In this document: in pieces, positions 33,939 to 42,323 of the stretch
Layout of the letters: every line of letters begins with the position of its first letter
Numbering within the stretch: position 1 is the first letter of the stretch
From: Bacillus sp. MYb209
Lineage (GTDB): Bacteria; Bacillota; Bacilli; Bacillales; Bacillaceae_G
NCBI RefSeq assembly: GCF_002975175.1
Contig: NZ_PCNZ01000019.1
Coordinates: 37,568 to 101,567 of the forward strand
Direction of reading: 5' to 3'
Length of the DNA stretch: 64,000 bases
Made by a program: the position numbers and the translations under genes
The notes under the pieces: generated by a model
Database searches by the model: none
The model's input: the letters and a program-made list of their open reading frames with translations, nothing else
What the model was told of the DNA's origin: nothing

Positions 33939-34094
33939 ATGGAATACCAATACGAAGTAGAGCAAACAAAAGAAGAGTTCATGCATGAAGATCAATGGGC
34001 AGACTCTCTTATTAAATGGCTTTTTATTTTTTTAATAATTGTAGGCATACCTTATACTGTATATATTGTTGTTCAATTTATTCTCTCTTTCTAG
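33939..34094 (+). CDS. Small single-pass membrane protein (51 aa)
   Basis: A short gene starting at ATG 33939 with a strong AAGGGGG seven bases before. The first 25 residues are acidic (MEYQYEVEQTKEEFMHEDQW), followed by one membrane helix (WLFIFLIIVGIPYTVYIVV) to the end. The stop is four bases from the convergent yodN stop. The family is unknown. Its size and layout are typical of regulatory or sporulation membrane peptides. Confidence 0.72.
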   Translation: MEYQYEVEQTKEEFMHEDQWADSLIKWLFIFLIIVGIPYTVYIVVQFILSF

Positions 34095-34098
34095 TTAA

Positions 34099-34761
34099 CT
34101 ATTTTTTCTCTGTCAATTTAACTAAATAATTTTGAACAACATCCATAACAATTTTATATTCTTCATCTTTAAATGTATCGAATAATAAATGATAATCATT
34201 ATAAATATCTAATAACCCATCAATAATTTCTTGGCGATTCGTCTTTACACTTACTTTTTTCGAATTGTTAATCGACTTCAATTTTCCTAAATCCAATTTA
34301 TTCATGCCAGCCTTATCTTGTTTCATTTTCTTCAAAATTGCATTTGCCGTTTGTGCATTGGCAAGTAATGTTAAATCCGATTCATCAGCTTCTAGCCATT
34401 CACCATCAGTAATTCGTGACAATTCATATATAGTATCTTCCCATGCATCATTTTTATATCTCCATACTTCTGTACGAAAACCAACAATACGAAAAACATC
34501 TTTATCATATCCAGTTACTTGCACGAGATCACCAAACGTAAAGTTATAATTTAATTCAATCCACTCTGTGTCGCCCTTTTTCATTTCTTGCTCTGTAACA
34601 TGCTGTAAAGTTTGTTCTACATAAAATCCATCGTGATTATTTACTTCGTATACGTAAACTCCATCTAAAATCTTCATATTTGTAATTTTTCCAACGGTTC
34701 CATATAGCGTAATCACGACTATGTCCCCTACGTTATATTTAGGTTGTTTTTTCTTTGCCAT
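34099..34761 (-). CDS. yodN: YodN-like protein
   Basis: 220 residues. The first half has two SH3-like beta modules (YNVGDIVVITLYGTVGKITNM at about 9 and FTFGDLVQVTGYDKDVFRIVG at about 75). These are typical of small binding domains. The second half is helical, ending in a run of acidic and hydrophobic helices (DGLLDIYNDYHLLFDTFKDEEY). Length, order and location next to yozD and kamA match B. subtilis YodN. The function is unknown. AAAGGAGAG precedes ATG 34761. Confidence 0.8.
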   Translation of the reverse strand: MAKKKQPKYNVGDIVVITLYGTVGKITNMKILDGVYVYEVNNHDGFYVEQTLQHVTEQEMKKGDTEWIELNYNFTFGDLVQVTGYDKDVFRIVGFRTEVWRYKNDAWEDTIYELSRITDGEWLEADESDLTLLANAQTANAILKKMKQDKAGMNKLDLGKLKSINNSKKVSVKTNRQEIIDGLLDIYNDYHLLFDTFKDEEYKIVMDVVQNYLVKLTEKK

Positions 34762-34890
34762 CTATATCTCTCCTTTTTTAAACGTCGTGATTTTGATAAC
34801 AGTATATGCAACCTACATAAAAACGCTTATCACAGAAGCTTATATTCATAAATTTTTTCAATAAAAAAGTAGAATTTGTATATAACTCAA

Positions 34891-34922
34891 AAAAGCTAGT
34901 ATTTAAACTAGCTTTCACTTTT
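34891..34922. terminator. Probable terminator between yozE and yodN
   Basis: AAAAAGCTAGT and ACTAGCTTT form a hairpin of about 9 bp with A/T tracts. It lies about 110 bp beyond the yozE stop on the minus strand. Confidence 0.6.
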
Positions 34923-35033
34923 CATTTATGTTCTAACAGCAAGACGTATTGTAAATAAAAAACATAATGAATACTTCACTTCTTTCAAAGTAATATATTC
35001 ATTATGCTTTCATTTTCCTAAAACTTCATATCG

Positions 35034-35249
35034 TTATCTCTCTTGTATATATAAATCCCATGCTTCATCAAATATAGACATACTTTCTAGCATTCCACTT
35101 AACTCTAAGTATGAACTAATTACATCATAGTCTTCAGATTGCTTCGGAAAACTTAAATCATCATACATCGCCTCTGCTAAATCTGATATTTCATTTTTAA
35201 ATAAAGCTGCACGGTGCTTCATCATATAATGGTAAAATGTCTTTTTCAA
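35034..35249 (-). CDS. yozE: YozE-family protein (UPF0346, SAM-like fold)
   Basis: 71 residues that fit the YozE family along the whole length: FYHYMMKHRAALFKNEISDLAEAMYDDLSFPKQSEDYDVISSYLE, an all-helical SAM-like domain. The function is unknown; it is usually a single small gene near kamA/yodN in Bacillus. The ribosome site is a modest AGGTAGGG. Confidence 0.9.
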   Translation of the reverse strand: MKKTFYHYMMKHRAALFKNEISDLAEAMYDDLSFPKQSEDYDVISSYLELSGMLESMSIFDEAWDLYIQER

Positions 35250-35292
35250 AAATATTCCCTACCTTTCTAACTTGGGTACATTATACAAGGCG

Positions 35293-35325
35293 AAAAAGAA
35301 AAAAACCAGCATAAAAGCTGGTTAA
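35293..35325 (-). terminator. Terminator of the kamA-yokU transcript
   Basis: AACCAGC/GCTGGTT arms around an ATAAAA loop; on the minus strand a T-run follows the stem. It overlaps the yokU stop region. Confidence 0.75.
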
Positions 35326-35594
35326 AAGTCGAAATAATTCCTTTTTAATAAACGTGGTCTTCCCATCAACTCTTCGTATGTTAGTTGTTTTGGCAAATCT
35401 TTCGTATAAATTAAAAACAACTGATCTTCAATTTCTTTTACAGTATGGTCTGATTGATAGTCCATTCCACATGAGGAACAAGTAATACATGGTGTCTTTT
35501 GGATTTCAATGGCTTTCGTACCATCTGGTAACTCCCAATATACAGTATTCAAGCTTTCTTTCGCTTCTGTACTGTCACACCACATACAATTCAT
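35322..35594 (-). CDS. yokU: YokU-family zinc-finger-like protein
   Basis: 90 residues. Two CxxC pairs, CMWC at residue 3 and CSSC at about 38, form a YgiT-type zinc ribbon. A helical tail with LPKQLTYEELMGRPRLLKR follows. The family (YokU) is found next to lysine 2,3-aminomutase genes in Bacillus; its role is unknown, but it may be an accessory to KamA. The start overlaps the kamA stop by four bases, so the two are translationally coupled. Confidence 0.88.
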   Translation of the reverse strand: MNCMWCDSTEAKESLNTVYWELPDGTKAIEIQKTPCITCSSCGMDYQSDHTVKEIEDQLFLIYTKDLPKQLTYEELMGRPRLLKRNYFDF

Positions 35595-37009
35595 ACTGCG
35601 TCACCCTCATTTTTTTTGTCATCATCTAACTTTGCCATTTGCGCTTGATATTTTTTATCTTTCAATTGATCACGCTTATCACGTTTATCTTTTAAAGAAG
35701 CATGCGTTTCATTGACTTCATAATCTTTGCGGCGATTCATACGTTGTAAATCATCTGGAACAAGATTAAATTTCTTATCACTCATCAATCCTGCAACACC
35801 GATATCAGAACGTTTCTCTTCATAAGTCGGATAAATTTCTTTAAAGTAGCCTTCTGCTCTTCCTGGGATATAGTTTTCTGGTTCTGGATACGTTGTAATA
35901 ACCCCTTCAAAGTTACGAAGAACAACTTTATCCGCACTTTGTGAAATTAAATAGTTTGGCTGAAGCGCAATTTTTCCGCCTCCGCCCGGTGCATCGACAA
36001 CGAAAGTTGGTACTGCATAACCAGACGTATGTCCACGTAAGCCTTCAATAATTTCTAATCCTTTAGAAACTGGCGCACGGAAATGACCGATACCTTCTGA
36101 TAAATCACATTGGTAAATATAATATGGACGAACACGAATTTTCACTAAATCATGCATAAGTTTTTTCATAATTGGAACGCTGTCATTAATTCCAGCTAAA
36201 ATTACAGCTTGGTTTCCAATTGGAACACCTGCATTTGCAAGCATTTCACATGCTAATTTCGATTCTTCTGTAATCTCAATAGAAGTATTAAAATGCGTAT
36301 TTAACCATACTGGATGGTATTTTTTAATTATGTTACACAGGTTTTCTGTAATACGCTGTGGGAATACAACTGGTGCTCTCGTTCCGATACGAATAATCTC
36401 AACATGCGGGATTTCTCGTAAATTCTTTAATACATATTCTAAAATTTTATCATTAATTAGAAGTCCATCACCGCCAGAAATTAAAACGTCACGTACTTGT
36501 GGTGTTTCACTAATATAAGCAATCGCATCATCTAATTGCTTTTTCGGTACGCCCATTCCAATTTGTCCACTAAAACGACGACGTGTACAGTAACGACAAT
36601 ACATAGAACATTGATTCGTTACTAAAAATAGTACGCGGTCTGGATAACGATGCGTTAATCCTGGAACTGGTGAATCTTCATCTTCATGAAGAGGATCTTC
36701 TAAATCATATTTTGTTTTATATAACTCTTCCGAAATCGGTACTGATTGCATCCGAATCGGACAGCGTGGGTCATCAGGATTCATTAGCCAAGCATAGTAC
36801 GGTGTAATGTTTAACGGAATCGTTTTCGTTGAAATTTTAACGCCTTCTTCTTCCTCAGGTGTTAAGTTAATTATTTTCTTTAAATCATCTAAAGTTTTGA
36901 TCGTATTCGTTAATTGCCAAACCCAATCATTCCATTGTTCTTCTGTAACATCTTTCCATAATTCAATATCCTTCCAGTGACGATTTGGTTTGTATACATC
37001 ATGTAACAT
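35591..37009 (-). CDS. kamA: L-lysine 2,3-aminomutase
   Basis: 472 residues of the radical-SAM aminomutase family. The Fe-S cluster motif is NQCSMYCRYCTRRR at about residue 132. PGGGGK and the PLP-binding Lys region are near 340, and the C-terminal charged tail is typical of the Bacillus enzyme. It converts L-lysine to L-beta-lysine with PLP and S-adenosylmethionine, the first step of this lysine pathway. A sigma54 promoter lies at 37047-37062, consistent with reports that kam transcription in B. thuringiensis uses both sigma54 and sigmaK. It is followed by yokU. Confidence 0.96.
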   Translation of the reverse strand: MLHDVYKPNRHWKDIELWKDVTEEQWNDWVWQLTNTIKTLDDLKKIINLTPEEEEGVKISTKTIPLNITPYYAWLMNPDDPRCPIRMQSVPISEELYKTKYDLEDPLHEDEDSPVPGLTHRYPDRVLFLVTNQCSMYCRYCTRRRFSGQIGMGVPKKQLDDAIAYISETPQVRDVLISGGDGLLINDKILEYVLKNLREIPHVEIIRIGTRAPVVFPQRITENLCNIIKKYHPVWLNTHFNTSIEITEESKLACEMLANAGVPIGNQAVILAGINDSVPIMKKLMHDLVKIRVRPYYIYQCDLSEGIGHFRAPVSKGLEIIEGLRGHTSGYAVPTFVVDAPGGGGKIALQPNYLISQSADKVVLRNFEGVITTYPEPENYIPGRAEGYFKEIYPTYEEKRSDIGVAGLMSDKKFNLVPDDLQRMNRRKDYEVNETHASLKDKRDKRDQLKDKKYQAQMAKLDDDKKNEGDAV

Positions 37010-37046
37010 TGCTATTCCCCCTTTTTATACGCTCATCCTTTATATA

Positions 37047-37062
37047 AGCAATAATTATGCCA
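37047..37062 (-). promoter_or_regulatory. sigma54 (SigL) promoter of kamA
   Basis: On the minus strand TGGCATAATTATTGCT carries GG and GC separated by exactly 10 bases, matching the -24/-12 consensus TGGCAC-N5-TTGCW. The -12 element is about 38 bp before the kamA ATG. The KamR-type activator gene is directly upstream. Confidence 0.88.
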
Positions 37063-37202
37063 ACTTCATATTCTTGATAAGTAAATGCGAGAAATACCCT
37101 ATTATATAAGAGAATAAATATTTTTAAGTGCTGTACTAAAACGATATTTACTATCATATTCATTACTTGTTATATATGTAAACGCTCTTTTATTGGTGCA
37201 AA

Positions 37203-37240
37203 CAAACAAAAACCGCCGATTATTCGGCGGTTTTGTCGTA
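37203..37240 (-). terminator. Terminator overlapping the kamR stop codon
   Basis: AAAACCGCCGA/TCGGCGGTTTT arms (11 bp) with TTTTTG on the minus strand. The stop codon TAA (37220-37222) lies in the loop, and the last four sense codons are in the ascending arm. Confidence 0.88.
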
Positions 37241-38599
37241 CTTGCTCAGTTTATATTGAAGCGTTTGACGCGGAATTCCTAACATTTTTGCTGCTTGCAA
37301 AATATTCCCTTCCGTTTCAATTAACGCTTGATCTATTAATTCCTTTTCTGTTTGATGAAGAGCTTCCCTAAGCGGTAATATACTTTTCTTCTTAGGAATT
37401 TTCTCTTTCCGAAATGTACGCGGTAAACAATTAGCTGTTAATGAATTTCCTTCCGCAATAATGACAGCATGTTCTATCGTATGTTTTAATTCACGAACAT
37501 TTCCGGGCCATTGATAAGATTGTAATCTTTCCTTTGCCTCTTTATCAATTTCAAGTACTCCTTTTTTATAACTTTTATTATATTCTTTCAAAAAATAAGA
37601 CGCTAATAACAATACATCTTCAGTTCTTTCGCGAAGCGGCGGAATATATAACGAAAACACATTTAATCGATAGTATAAATCAGTGCGAATTTTATTTTCT
37701 CTTAAACATACTTCTGGTGGCTGATTCATCGCCGTAATAACGCGAACATCTACTTTTCTCGTCTTATTATCACCAATGCGGCGAATAACGCCATCTTCTA
37801 ATACACGTAGCATTTTCGCTTGTAAATCGAGTGGCATTGAATTAAGTTCATCTAAAAACAATGTTCCTCCATCTACAAGTTCAAATAATCCTGCTCGTTC
37901 AATTGCCCCTGTATAGCTTCCTTTTGTAGTTCCAAACAATAAACTTTCTAATAGCGACTCTGGCAAAGCTGCGCAGTTTTGTGCAATAAATGGCTTGTTT
38001 TTCCGTTTAGAAGCTTCATGAATTGCTTGCACAAATAGCTCTTTCCCTGTTCCTGTTTCACCATATATTAAAACATTTGCATCAGTTGGGGCTACTTTTT
38101 GAGCTAACTCTTTCGTCTGTTTAAAGCGGGAATCATTTGTCACAATTGTCTCGAATGCAACATGCTTTTTTACCGTTTTTTTATTAGTCGACCGTTTTAT
38201 TTTCGATTGTAAATCTACGATAGTGTCAGTAAGCTTTTGAATTGTAGAATAATCTTTCGCGATTTCAACAGCACCAGCAATATTTCCATCTATAAAAATA
38301 GGTAGCGTCGTATTTACCGTACAAACATCTTCTCCATTTAAATTTTGATAATGCTGAACTTGATGTACAATCGGTTTTTTCGTATGTAACACTTTCATTA
38401 GCGTACTCGTTTCCCTAGATAATGAAGGGAATGCTTCTAATAAATGTTTTCCTAGCACATTCTCAATTTTCGATCCATCATGTTTTGCAGCAACTGTATT
38501 ATAAAAGATTGTAATACCATTTTCATCCACTGCATGTATTGCCTCATCAATACTGCCCAAAATCGCTTCAATGACTTCTTGTGTCGAAACTGCTAGCAA
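37220..38599 (-). CDS. kamR: KamR-type sigma54-dependent transcriptional activator
   Basis: About 459 residues. An N-terminal PAS domain (about 8-115) is followed by the AAA+ domain, with Walker [11 protein letters not shown] and the sigma54-contact loop GSYTGA (a variant of GAFTGA), then [11 protein letters not shown] Fis-type HTH closes the protein ([21 protein letters not shown]). It activates sigma54 transcription in response to a signal sensed by PAS, presumably a lysine-pathway metabolite. Start: TTG 38599 is six bases after GAGGGGGG; ATG 38605 directly abuts that site. The longer frame to 38653 runs through two palindromes and is not coding in my view. It sits between kamA and yodPQRST. 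Confidence 0.93.
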   Translation of the reverse strand: MLAVSTQEVIEAILGSIDEAIHAVDENGITIFYNTVAAKHDGSKIENVLGKHLLEAFPSLSRETSTLMKVLHTKKPIVHQVQHYQNLNGEDVCTVNTTLPIFIDGNIAGAVEIAKDYSTIQKLTDTIVDLQSKIKRSTNKKTVKKHVAFETIVTNDSRFKQTKELAQKVAPTDANVLIYGETGTGKELFVQAIHEASKRKNKPFIAQNCAALPESLLESLLFGTTKGSYTGAIERAGLFELVDGGTLFLDELNSMPLDLQAKMLRVLEDGVIRRIGDNKTRKVDVRVITAMNQPPEVCLRENKIRTDLYYRLNVFSLYIPPLRERTEDVLLLASYFLKEYNKSYKKGVLEIDKEAKERLQSYQWPGNVRELKHTIEHAVIIAEGNSLTANCLPRTFRKEKIPKKKSILPLREALHQTEKELIDQALIETEGNILQAAKMLGIPRQTLQYKLSKYDKTAE

Positions 38600-38614
38600 T
38601 GTCATCCCCCCTCT

Positions 38615-38652
38615 TGCCGGAAATCCGGCAAATGCATGCCGGATTTCCGGCA
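38615..38652. promoter_or_regulatory. Paired 16-bp palindromes upstream of kamR (activator-site candidates)
   Basis: TGCCGGAAATCCGGCA (38615-38630) and its reverse complement (38637-38652) are each perfect palindromes. Their centres are 22 bp apart, two helical turns, so a dimeric activator would bind both on one DNA face. They end ten bases upstream of the kamR start region. As RNA, the pair can also fold into one 16-bp hairpin directly before the ribosome site. Confidence 0.75.
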
Positions 38653-38733
38653 TCCCTCTGTGCGATTATAAGTATGACGATTCCGTTCTATTATTTTGAT
38701 GAAATTTGTATATATTTCTATTGCTTATTTATG

Positions 38734-38863
38734 GTTAAGTGAAACTTTAATCAGTGGGGCTTTATTCATCCCCACTGATTATTAACCCGACTCCCACCTA
38801 ACTTCTTTGCTTTACAGCCGAATTTTGAGGCGGGAGTCTTACTGCTTTCGAATAGCTGGATAA
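38734..38863 (-). repeat. bcr1-type repeat, copy 2, fused to the yodP 3' end
   Basis: It begins GTGAAACTTTAATCAG and contains GAATTTTGAGG like copy 1, with a shorter centre. Flanks are GTTAA (38734-38738) and GATAA (38859-38863), near-identical 5-bp repeats. The yodP reading frame enters it and stops inside. Confidence 0.78.
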
Positions 38864-39697
38864 ATCTTTCACCCATATATTCATATCTTCCAACTTATCA
38901 AAAATGTAGCAATTATTCGCAAGCCTTCCCGTATATGTATAGCCTAATTGATGAAAGGCTGCATTCATACCGAAAGATAGCGAGCGAGCAATTGTATAAG
39001 AACAAAAAATAGATTTTTCTTGGAGCTCTTCCTCCAATTTAATTAACAGACTTTTCATGAAACCATGTTTTCGATATTCAGGTAATGTAGCACAATTCGT
39101 TAATTCTGCATTACCTTCTTTCACGTTCATTTCAGCAGATGCTGTACTAATAATTTTCCCTTCGAATTCATAAACATAGTAAATTGTATCGTCTTCCTCC
39201 ATCGTCTGCTTTACATAACTCGCTTCATTTAAAGGTGTCGGATAAACTTCAAATACTTTTCCAAAGACAATTGCTAATTCTTCCGCGTCCTCTTCTGTCG
39301 CTTTTCTTAACACAAATTCCTCTTGGACTATTTTTTCTTTCACTTCTTTTGCTTTTACACCACTTAAAATGGTATCTTCCTCAGTCCAATGAATACTATT
39401 CCGTCTTTCATCATTATGATATTTCACGAAGAAGTGCGCATCGTGTCCTTGAAAATAATGAGGTATCGTTGCTTCCAGTAAGAAACCGAAAGAGAGCCAT
39501 GTTGAAACATGCTCTCCCTTTCCTTTAATAATACATTTAGTGAAAGAATGTTTCTCTGCTAATTCATCGATTGTTTGTATAATACGTTCAACATTTCCTG
39601 TATAGTGATCAACTCTAACACGTTTATTAAAATAATCTAAAACCCCTTCTACTGTGTAATGCTTTGTCTGTTCACTAAAAGATTCATAGTATTTCAT
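38798..39697 (-). CDS. ablB: Beta-lysine N-acetyltransferase with repeat-derived C terminus
   Basis: 299 residues. The GNAT domain is in the second half: ISTASAEMNVKEGNAELTNCATLPEYRKHGFMKSLLIKLEEEL contains the acetyl-CoA site (R-x-x-G variant). It acetylates beta-lysine, the product of KamA; the B. subtilis name is YodP. The last 20 residues after VKDL are encoded by the bcr1-type repeat. Without the repeat the frame would continue T-I-N-K-Q and stop, giving about 284 residues. The tail change is outside the catalytic domain, so activity may persist. It is the last gene of yodTSRQP. Confidence 0.9.
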   Translation of the reverse strand: MKYYESFSEQTKHYTVEGVLDYFNKRVRVDHYTGNVERIIQTIDELAEKHSFTKCIIKGKGEHVSTWLSFGFLLEATIPHYFQGHDAHFFVKYHNDERRNSIHWTEEDTILSGVKAKEVKEKIVQEEFVLRKATEEDAEELAIVFGKVFEVYPTPLNEASYVKQTMEEDDTIYYVYEFEGKIISTASAEMNVKEGNAELTNCATLPEYRKHGFMKSLLIKLEEELQEKSIFCSYTIARSLSFGMNAAFHQLGYTYTGRLANNCYIFDKLEDMNIWVKDLSSYSKAVRLPPQNSAVKQRS

Positions 39698-40962
39698 TTC
39701 TTCACCTCACACCAATCTAGTAATGTACATGCAATTATTTTTGCGGTAGCAATCATTTTATCAACTTCTATATATTCGTTTGGATAATGTGCTACTTTCG
39801 TCTCTCCTGGACCAAATACTATCGTTGGTACGTTAGCGATTTGTGTGAACAAACCTCCATCTGTTCCCCATGGCGAAGCTTCTATAATCGGTTCGTTCCC
39901 TTCGATTTCAACAAAGTTATGTTGAAGCGTTGTAATAAGTGGATGATTTTCTTCTAGTTCACCAGGAACCCATCTCGCTCCAAACCATTCTACTTCTACA
40001 GGATTTTTTACAAACCAACTATCCACATCTTTTAATTCACCAATCCAGCCTTCAAACTCTTCTTTTGCTGCCTCTATAGTCTCATTCGGCGCAATACCAC
40101 ATCTTCCTTCTAAAATTAATGAATCGGGAACAGAACTTGGCCAGCTTCCCCCTTCAATTTTCCCAACGTTAATTGGAATTGGAATCGGAATCCCCTTAAA
40201 TAACGGATCTGTAATTCGACCATTTCTCTTCTCTTCTAATTTTCTCAAATGATCTACAACAAACATACTTTTTTCAATTGCACTTACTCCTTCATACCGT
40301 GTACCACCGTGTGCTGCTTTTCCTTTTATATGTAGACGAAACCACATTGACCCTTGTTGTTTCGGAAAAAACTTCATATTAGTCGGCTCAGGAATAATAA
40401 CGCCATCTGCCTTATATCCTCGTAAAATAGCAGCTAATGTTCCTGCCCCACCGCTCTCTTCTTCTATTACACTTTGAAAATGTATATCACCTTTTAGTTC
40501 AATACCAGATTCAACAATAGCTTCCATCGCAAGCATAAGTGAGACATTGCCGCCTTTCATATCTGTTGTTCCACGTCCATATATGCGGTTTCCTATTTTC
40601 TCTCCACTATACGGATAATGGTCCCACTGATTTACATCCCCTTCTGGCACGACGTCAATATGCCCGTTTAAAATCATAGATTTCCCTTCGCCACTTCCTT
40701 TTAAAGTCGCTACAATGTTCGGGCTATCTGTAAAGCTTGTACGAGGTGATACGAAATAAGGGTGATCTTTCATTTCATTAAAAGCAGGCTCCCAAATATC
40801 AAGGTCTAGACCTAACTCACGCAACTTTTCAATAACAATTGCCTGCGCACCACTTTCATCACCAGATACGCTCTTTTCTTGAATTAATCGTGTTAAAATT
40901 TTTACGCTCTCTTCTTCATGACTCTCAATATAATCACAAACTTGTTTTTTTAATTGCTCCAT
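39694..40962 (-). CDS. yodQ: M20-family deacylase YodQ
   Basis: 422 residues of the M20 peptidase / acetylornithine-deacetylase group. Metal-binding motifs are NGHIDVVPEG (about 98), GRGTTDMKGG (about 129) and EEESGGAG (about 165), with the dimerisation domain in between. In the kam locus it is thought to act on an N-acetylated beta-lysine-pathway intermediate; the exact reaction is not established to my knowledge. Its stop overlaps the yodP start (ATGA) and it follows yodR by 15 bp, in the same operon. Confidence 0.9.
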   Translation of the reverse strand: MEQLKKQVCDYIESHEEESVKILTRLIQEKSVSGDESGAQAIVIEKLRELGLDLDIWEPAFNEMKDHPYFVSPRTSFTDSPNIVATLKGSGEGKSMILNGHIDVVPEGDVNQWDHYPYSGEKIGNRIYGRGTTDMKGGNVSLMLAMEAIVESGIELKGDIHFQSVIEEESGGAGTLAAILRGYKADGVIIPEPTNMKFFPKQQGSMWFRLHIKGKAAHGGTRYEGVSAIEKSMFVVDHLRKLEEKRNGRITDPLFKGIPIPIPINVGKIEGGSWPSSVPDSLILEGRCGIAPNETIEAAKEEFEGWIGELKDVDSWFVKNPVEVEWFGARWVPGELEENHPLITTLQHNFVEIEGNEPIIEASPWGTDGGLFTQIANVPTIVFGPGETKVAHYPNEYIEVDKMIATAKIIACTLLDWCEVKK

Positions 40963-40977
40963 ATATTACAACTCCCC

Positions 40978-41640
40978 TCATTCAATTACTAGTAAATTTG
41001 AGCTTATATGAAAATCAGCTGTCGTATGTCGTTTTACATCTTCTACAGTGTACGGACTCATTAATTCTTGTAAGACAAGTCCTCTTGGAGTCACTTCCAT
41101 GACAGCCATGTCTGTAATAATTAAATCTACACATTTTTTCGAAGTTAATGGCAATGTACATTCCGAAACAATCTTTGCATTTCCGTATTTATCAACATGA
41201 TTCATCACAACAACGACCCGCTTCGCTTTTTGCGCTAAATCCATCGCTCCTCCAATACCTGGAACGCGTTTTCCTGGTACAATCCAGTTCGCTAAATCAC
41301 CATTTTCACTTACTTGTAACGAACCAAGTATCGTAACATCAAGTAATCCTTTTCTAATCATGCCAAACGCCATGCAGCTATCGAAATAACTTGCTCCTGT
41401 AATAAGAGATGTTGGTAAACCAGCTGCGTTACATAAATTCTCATCTTCATTCCCTTTACTTGGCGTTGGTCCCATACCGACAATACCGTTTTCCGCGTGA
41501 AACATAACATTCATATCTTCTGGTAAATGATTCGGTACAAGCGATGGAATTCCAATACCTAAATTTACAATCATGCCATTTTGAATTTCTCTCGCTGCAC
41601 GTCTTGCAATCTTATCTCTCACTTCTACGCCCATACCCAT
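40978..41640 (-). CDS. yodR: CoA-transferase subunit B (YodR)
   Basis: About 220 residues of the 3-oxoacid CoA-transferase beta type. The catalytic Glu is in FHAENGIVGMGP at about residue 48, and LGIGIPSLV, GAMDLAQKAKRVVVVM and PRGLVL are conserved. With YodS it transfers CoA between acids; in this pathway a 3-oxo acid formed from beta-lysine is a plausible substrate. The start overlaps the yodS stop. ATG 41640 and TTG 41646 are both possible, and AAGGAG favours a start at either. Confidence 0.93.
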   Translation of the reverse strand: MGMGVEVRDKIARRAAREIQNGMIVNLGIGIPSLVPNHLPEDMNVMFHAENGIVGMGPTPSKGNEDENLCNAAGLPTSLITGASYFDSCMAFGMIRKGLLDVTILGSLQVSENGDLANWIVPGKRVPGIGGAMDLAQKAKRVVVVMNHVDKYGNAKIVSECTLPLTSKKCVDLIITDMAVMEVTPRGLVLQELMSPYTVEDVKRHTTADFHISSNLLVIE

Positions 41641-42323
41641 TTCCAATTCACTCCTTCCGATGGCACGATATAATTTACAAATACACCAGGGACGACAATT
41701 TCTTCTGGATCTAAACTTCCAAGTGGAACAATTTCTTCTGCTTCTACAATCGTTATGTCCCCAGCCATAGCTACGTGCGGATTCATATTACGAGCGCTTT
41801 TATCAAATACAAGATTGCCAAACGGATCCGCTTTTTTCGCATATACAATTGCGACTTCAGCCGTTAAAGCTGTTTCAACTAAATATGTCTTTCCATTCAT
41901 TTCAACTGTTCGTTTTCCTTCTTCTACAATCGTATCAACACCAACATCAACTAAAATACCACCAAGCCCTACACCGCCAGCGCGAATACGCTCTGCTAAT
42001 GTTCCTTGCGGAGAAAATTCAATTTGCAATCTTCCTTCATTTAATTGTCTTCCCGCATTTGGATTTGACCCAATATGAGAAGTAACTACAGATTTAACCC
42101 TTTCATTCGTAACAAGACGACCGATTCCTACATCAGGAAATCCAGTATCATTTCCTATTAAATTTAAATTTGTAATGCCTTTATCTAAAACAACTTGAAT
42201 TAAAGATGGAGGGGATCCGATCCCGCCAAATCCCCCAAACATTAATGTCATATCATCATGGAACAAAGAAATTACTTCCTCTATTTCTTTTAATTTACCG
42301 AATGTATTTGAAATAGTTGTCAT
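41625..42323 (-). CDS. yodS: CoA-transferase subunit A (YodS)
   Basis: 232 residues of the CoA-transferase alpha type: MFGGFGGIGSPPSLIQ at about 28, SHIGSNPNAGRQLNEGRLQIEFSPQGTLAERIRAGGVGLGG in the middle, and NMNPHVAMAGDITIVEAEEIV. It forms a heteromer with YodR. Its start overlaps the yodT stop by four bases and its stop overlaps the yodR start, so the operon is tightly coupled. Confidence 0.94.
   Translation of the reverse strand: MTTISNTFGKLKEIEEVISLFHDDMTLMFGGFGGIGSPPSLIQVVLDKGITNLNLIGNDTGFPDVGIGRLVTNERVKSVVTSHIGSNPNAGRQLNEGRLQIEFSPQGTLAERIRAGGVGLGGILVDVGVDTIVEEGKRTVEMNGKTYLVETALTAEVAIVYAKKADPFGNLVFDKSARNMNPHVAMAGDITIVEAEEIVPLGSLDPEEIVVPGVFVNYIVPSEGVNWKWVWA

Noticed and set aside
38605-38653. 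N-terminal extension of KamR to ATG 38653
   Set aside because: The extra codons run through the paired palindromes and give MPEIRHAFAGFPARGG with no ribosome site upstream. The strong GAGGGGGG site lies after it, so the start is internal.
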